This document shows positions 47,685-50,115 of a stretch of 50,115 nucleotides of DNA, in pieces. The DNA comes from Bacillota bacterium (GTDB taxonomy: Bacteria; Bacillota; Clostridia; Christensenellales; Aristaeellaceae). Location: NCBI GenBank assembly GCA_023444095.1, contig JAEZRP010000039.1, forward strand, positions 1 to 50,115. The letters run 5' to 3'. The translations under genes and the position numbers were made by a program. Position 1 is the first letter of the stretch. Each line of letters starts with the position of its first letter. Under the pieces are notes generated by a model. It was given only the letters and a program-made list of their open reading frames with translations, was not told the DNA's origin and searched no databases.

Positions 47685-48514
47685 AGCTGGGAACGGACAG
47701 GATCAATCCGGTGCTGCTGCGCGCCGCGTTCTACGACGGCTACGCCTTCGAAGTGCGCGACATGGCGCAGCGCACCGTGTATGATTACGAATTTGAATAC
47801 TTCGTCCGAAGCGACGGGGGCGTCGTCGTCAACGGCGCGTACGTGCGGTTCGAGGCGGGCGACATGAACGTCAGAAGGCCGGGGCAAGTCGTGCGCGGCG
47901 TCGGGCCGTACGCCTGCTACATCGCCTGCGTGGACATGGCCGGAAACCAGGCGCGCCGGGACGCCTACCTGTTCGGCACGCGGGAGGAGGCCCAGCCCGC
48001 GTACGAGAATCCGCTCCTCGACCGGCTGCCGGGCCGCATCTCGGTGCGCGACCGCGCGAAGGCGGAGGAGCTGATGGCCCGGCTGAAGCTCGATAGCAGC
48101 CTGCCGGGCGATCTGCGCGCGCTCGACGCGAAGGCCGCACTGATGGAGCTCATCCGCATGCTGGCCTTTGAGGCGGAGGAGGCTGAAAGGCCGCGCGTCC
48201 CGTCCGTCGCGGACGCGATCGCCCACATTTCGGACCGGTACGCGGAGCCCATCGCCATCGGCGCGCTCGTCAAGGCCTCCGGCATGAGCCGCGCGGCGTT
48301 CTTCGCGGCCTTCAAGCGCGACACGGGCGTCACGCCGCTTCAGATGATCACGGACCTTCGGATGGAGAAGGCGCGGCTGTTTCTCCGGCTTTCGGGGTTC
48401 CCGATCGCGGAGGTCGGGCGCGTGTGCGGCTATCAGGACAACGCGTACTTTACCCGCGTCTTCACCCGGCAGGCGGGAATGACGCCTACGGATTACCGAA
48501 AGGCAGGCTCCTGA
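47681..48514 (+). CDS. AraC family transcriptional regulator 2
   Basis: A 277-residue regulator. The N-terminal part is cupin-like (DYEFEYFVRSDGGVVVNGAY; FEAGDMNVRRPGQVVRGV). The C-terminal HTH pair is IAIGALVKASGMSRAAFFAA and FPIAEVGRVCGYQDNAYFTR, closing with RQAGMTPTDYRK. The start is a TTG at 47681 overlapping the URO-D stop, with GGGTGGGA upstream. A good terminator follows. It probably senses the compound handled by its partner gene. Confidence 0.88.
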   Translation: MKLGTDRINPVLLRAAFYDGYAFEVRDMAQRTVYDYEFEYFVRSDGGVVVNGAYVRFEAGDMNVRRPGQVVRGVGPYACYIACVDMAGNQARRDAYLFGTREEAQPAYENPLLDRLPGRISVRDRAKAEELMARLKLDSSLPGDLRALDAKAALMELIRMLAFEAEEAERPRVPSVADAIAHISDRYAEPIAIGALVKASGMSRAAFFAAFKRDTGVTPLQMITDLRMEKARLFLRLSGFPIAEVGRVCGYQDNAYFTRVFTRQAGMTPTDYRKAGS

Positions 48515-48532
48515 GACGATTATCCAATTCCG

Positions 48533-48567
48533 CCGCGCGCCGAGGATTTCCCCGGCGCGTGGTTTTT
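48533..48567 (+). terminator. Terminator after the second AraC gene
   Basis: CCGCGCGCCG (48533-48542), 10-base loop, CGGCGCGTGG (48553-48562), then TTTTT. One G-T pair in the stem. Confidence 0.85.
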
Positions 48568-48651
48568 CGCGCTTTTCCTGCAAAAACTATCGATATTTGA
48601 TTGAAAACAATAGGTTTCGTTTGAATTTCGCCATGGTTTCGGCCCCGGGGA

Positions 48652-48680
48652 TTGACATCCTGATATGGACATGTTACAAT
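48652..48680 (+). promoter_or_regulatory. Promoter of the LacI-type gene
   Basis: TTGACA (48652-48657), 17-base spacer, TACAAT (48675-48680), 35 bases before the ATG. Confidence 0.82.
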
Positions 48681-48715
48681 AATGTCATGATTATAGAAGC
48701 GCACAGGTGATATCG

Positions 48716-49711
48716 ATGCAGGTTACGATCAAAGATATCGCGCGCGCACTGGGGCTGTCTCCGGCGACGGTATCACTCGCATTGAACGAAAGTCCGATGG
48801 TCAATTCCGATACGGCCAGGAGGGTCCGGTCCGAGGCGCAGCGCGTGGGGTACGTGCCGAATCAGTATGCGCGCGGGTTGGCGCGCGGAAAGAGCGGCAT
48901 GATCGCCCTGGTGGTTCCCGAAATCCGGAACGACTATTTCGCCTCGCTCGTCGATTACGCGACGGAGGCGTCGAAGCAATCCGGATACAACATTTCCGTT
49001 TACATATCCAACGAATCCTTCGAGGATGAAAAGAGAATCTTCCGAAAGCTGCTTCAACAGAACGTGGAGGCGGTGATCATCGCGCCCGTCGACAAACCGA
49101 CGGAGGACGAGGAGTACATGGGCTGGCTGCGCGACTGCGGCGTGCCCATCATTTTCGCGTCCTCGAAGTACGAGGGCGTGAACGAGCCCTGCGTGATGTG
49201 CGATCTGCGCGGCGGCATGGTGACGCTCACGGAGCACCTCTGCCAGCAGGGCCACAAGCGCGTGGCGCTTCTGAACGGTCCCAAGTCCGTCTACACGTTC
49301 GATCTGCGCGAGTCGGGCTACCTCGAGGCGATCCGCAAGTACTCCCTCGTACCGGAGGTCTACCGCGTGCTCCACGCGGGCTATCAGGAGGCGTTCGGCT
49401 GCGCGTACATGATGGAGGATCTCCCGGACGCCCTCATCTGCGTCAACGACATCACCGCCCTCGGCGCGCTGAACGCCATGATCGCGCGGGGCGTGCGCGT
49501 GCCGGAGGACATCCGCGTCGCGGGCTTTGACGACTGCGTGTATTCGCAGGTCGCCGCCGTGCCGCTTACGACCGTCTGTCAGGACGTGCGCGAGGTTGCC
49601 GAGCGGATGCTCGCCATGGCAAAGGCGCGCATCGAGAACCCGCGCAAGAAGGTACACGACTATATCGTGCCCTGCGCGCTCGTCACCCGGCGCTCCACAT
49701 CCGCCATCTGA
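48716..49711 (+). CDS. LacI family transcriptional regulator
   Basis: A 331-residue sugar-responsive repressor. The N-terminal HTH reads VTIKDIARALGLSPATVSLA and the hinge is VPNQYARGLARGKSGMIALV. The periplasmic-binding-like core has PEIRNDYFASLVDYATEASK, EAVIIAPVDKP, the GHKRVALLNGP segment typical of the family, PDALICVNDITALGALNAM and VAGFDDCVYSQVAAVPLTTV. I take the ATG at 48716, with AGGTGA 5 bases upstream; the GTG at 48707 is part of that site. Target genes are not identifiable; no sugar transporter is adjacent. Confidence 0.92.
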   Translation: MQVTIKDIARALGLSPATVSLALNESPMVNSDTARRVRSEAQRVGYVPNQYARGLARGKSGMIALVVPEIRNDYFASLVDYATEASKQSGYNISVYISNESFEDEKRIFRKLLQQNVEAVIIAPVDKPTEDEEYMGWLRDCGVPIIFASSKYEGVNEPCVMCDLRGGMVTLTEHLCQQGHKRVALLNGPKSVYTFDLRESGYLEAIRKYSLVPEVYRVLHAGYQEAFGCAYMMEDLPDALICVNDITALGALNAMIARGVRVPEDIRVAGFDDCVYSQVAAVPLTTVCQDVREVAERMLAMAKARIENPRKKVHDYIVPCALVTRRSTSAI

Positions 49712-49759
49712 CGGGTGAAACATACACGCAAAAATGGGTGTGTGGCGCGAAAAAGGGTA

Positions 49760-49788
49760 TTGACAAATCCCCTCATTTCAGCTATTAT
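49760..49788 (+). promoter_or_regulatory. Promoter of the tRNA cluster
   Basis: TTGACA (49760-49765), 17-base spacer, TATTAT (49783-49788). The first tRNA starts 38 bases later. Confidence 0.8.
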
Positions 49789-49826
49789 ATTTCTTGTCGC
49801 TGCGAACGATCAGGGTCCCAGCCTGA

Positions 49827-49902
49827 GGGAGCATAGCTCAGTTGGGAGAGCACCTGCCTTACAAGCAGGGGGTCACAGGTTCGAGCCCTGTTGTTCCCAC
49901 CA
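49827..49902 (+). tRNA. tRNA-Val (anticodon TAC)
   Basis: 76 bases with encoded CCA. Acceptor GGGAGCA pairs with TGTTCCC, the anticodon loop is CTTACAA in stem CCTGC/GCAGG, and the T loop is GGTTCGAGCCC. Reads GUN valine codons. Confidence 0.96.
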
Positions 49903-49908
49903 CAACGC

Positions 49909-49985
49909 GGTCCGGTAGTTCAGTTGGTTAGAATGCCAGCCTGTCACGCTGGAGGTCAGGGGTTCGAGCCCCCTCCGGATCGCCA
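49909..49985 (+). tRNA. tRNA-Asp (anticodon GTC)
   Basis: 77 bases with encoded CCA. Acceptor GGTCCGG pairs with CCGGATC (one G-T), discriminator G, anticodon loop CTGTCAC in stem CCAGC/GCTGG. Confidence 0.96.
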
Positions 49986-49988
49986 CAA

Positions 49989-50064
49989 GCCTTGGTAGCT
50001 CAGTCGGTAGAGCATGTGACTGAAAATCACAGTGTCGGTGGTTCAATTCCGCCCCAAGGCACCA
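49989..50064 (+). tRNA. tRNA-Phe (anticodon GAA)
   Basis: 76 bases with encoded CCA. Acceptor GCCTTGG pairs with CCAAGGC, anticodon loop CTGAAAA in stem TGTGA/TCACA. Confidence 0.95.
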
Positions 50065-50067
50065 TAA

Positions 50068-50115
50068 GCGGTAGTAGCTCAGTTGGTAGAGCGCCACCTT
50101 GCCAAGGTGGAGGTC
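50068..50115 (+). tRNA. tRNA-Gly (anticodon GCC), 3' end cut by the window
   Basis: Begins GCGGTAGTAGCTCAG and has anticodon loop TTGCCAA in stem CCACC/GGTGG. The T arm and CCA lie beyond the window. Confidence 0.92.

Overview
The window reads as one contig of a high-GC, spore-forming Gram-positive anaerobe, most likely a gut Clostridia (Christensenellales-type or a related Eubacteriales lineage). The reasons are: a SipL-like spore coat protein (SPOCS plus LysM), a DarA-type cyclic-di-AMP receptor, GGAGG ribosome binding sites on nearly every gene, pyrK/pyrD type-1B pyrimidine genes, TTGACA-17-TATAAT promoters, and many cytoplasmic plant-glycan enzymes. The genus is not fixed by anything I can see.

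Layout. 1-4673: end of the nusA-infB type translation operon (infB cut by the window start, rbfA, nrnA) followed by sua5. 4869-8069: lysoplasmalogenase, ribulokinase, and a membrane-anchored XRE regulator on the minus strand. 8310-12627: a GH78 plus GH2 glycosidase pair. 12756-17856: a secreted SH3/lysozyme protein, a glutaminase-like (DUF4965) protein and the SipL-like protein. 18133-21348: a polar amino acid ABC importer (ATPase, binding protein, two permeases). 21392-23938: a GH106-like glycosidase. 24205-31759: a tightly overlapping pyrimidine operon, pyrC-K-D-F-E-B-I, running into proB-proA. 31913-35366: a cassette of short accessory enzymes (two NUDIX, a VOC protein, VanY-type carboxypeptidase, GNAT, isochorismatase-like). 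35470-39649: a second GH78-like gene, a second VOC protein, an HD protein and an AraC regulator. 39700-40790: an AT-rich foreign-looking island with a perfect promoter, two tandem structured RNA repeats and one unusual gene. 40891-44145: a minus-strand operon (GntR-RCK_C regulator, DarA, NUDIX, beta-CASP nuclease) behind a promoter with a 12-bp inverted repeat. 44175-45102: a decayed MATE pump next to an intact MarR gene and its palindromic operator. 45333-49711: a sugar-type dehydrogenase, a URO-D family protein, an AraC and a LacI regulator. 49827-50115: a tRNA cluster, Val-Asp-Phe-Gly.

The most interesting part is 39855-40732. A consensus promoter drives a leader holding two 52-nt direct repeats. 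Each repeat folds into two hairpins, and the two copies differ by a compensatory base-pair change. They run straight into a low-GC gene whose product resembles the PBECR4 nuclease-like family. This has the outline of an RNA-regulated toxin or nuclease, similar in logic to type III toxin-antitoxin systems but with a different protein. The second system worth attention is the probable cyclic-di-AMP operon at 40891-44145, which puts two different types of c-di-AMP receptor in one transcript.

Five glycosidase or glutaminase-like enzymes here lack signal peptides and no sugar transporter is present, so import must be encoded elsewhere. Very long opposite-strand open frames are by-products of the high GC content and were left out.
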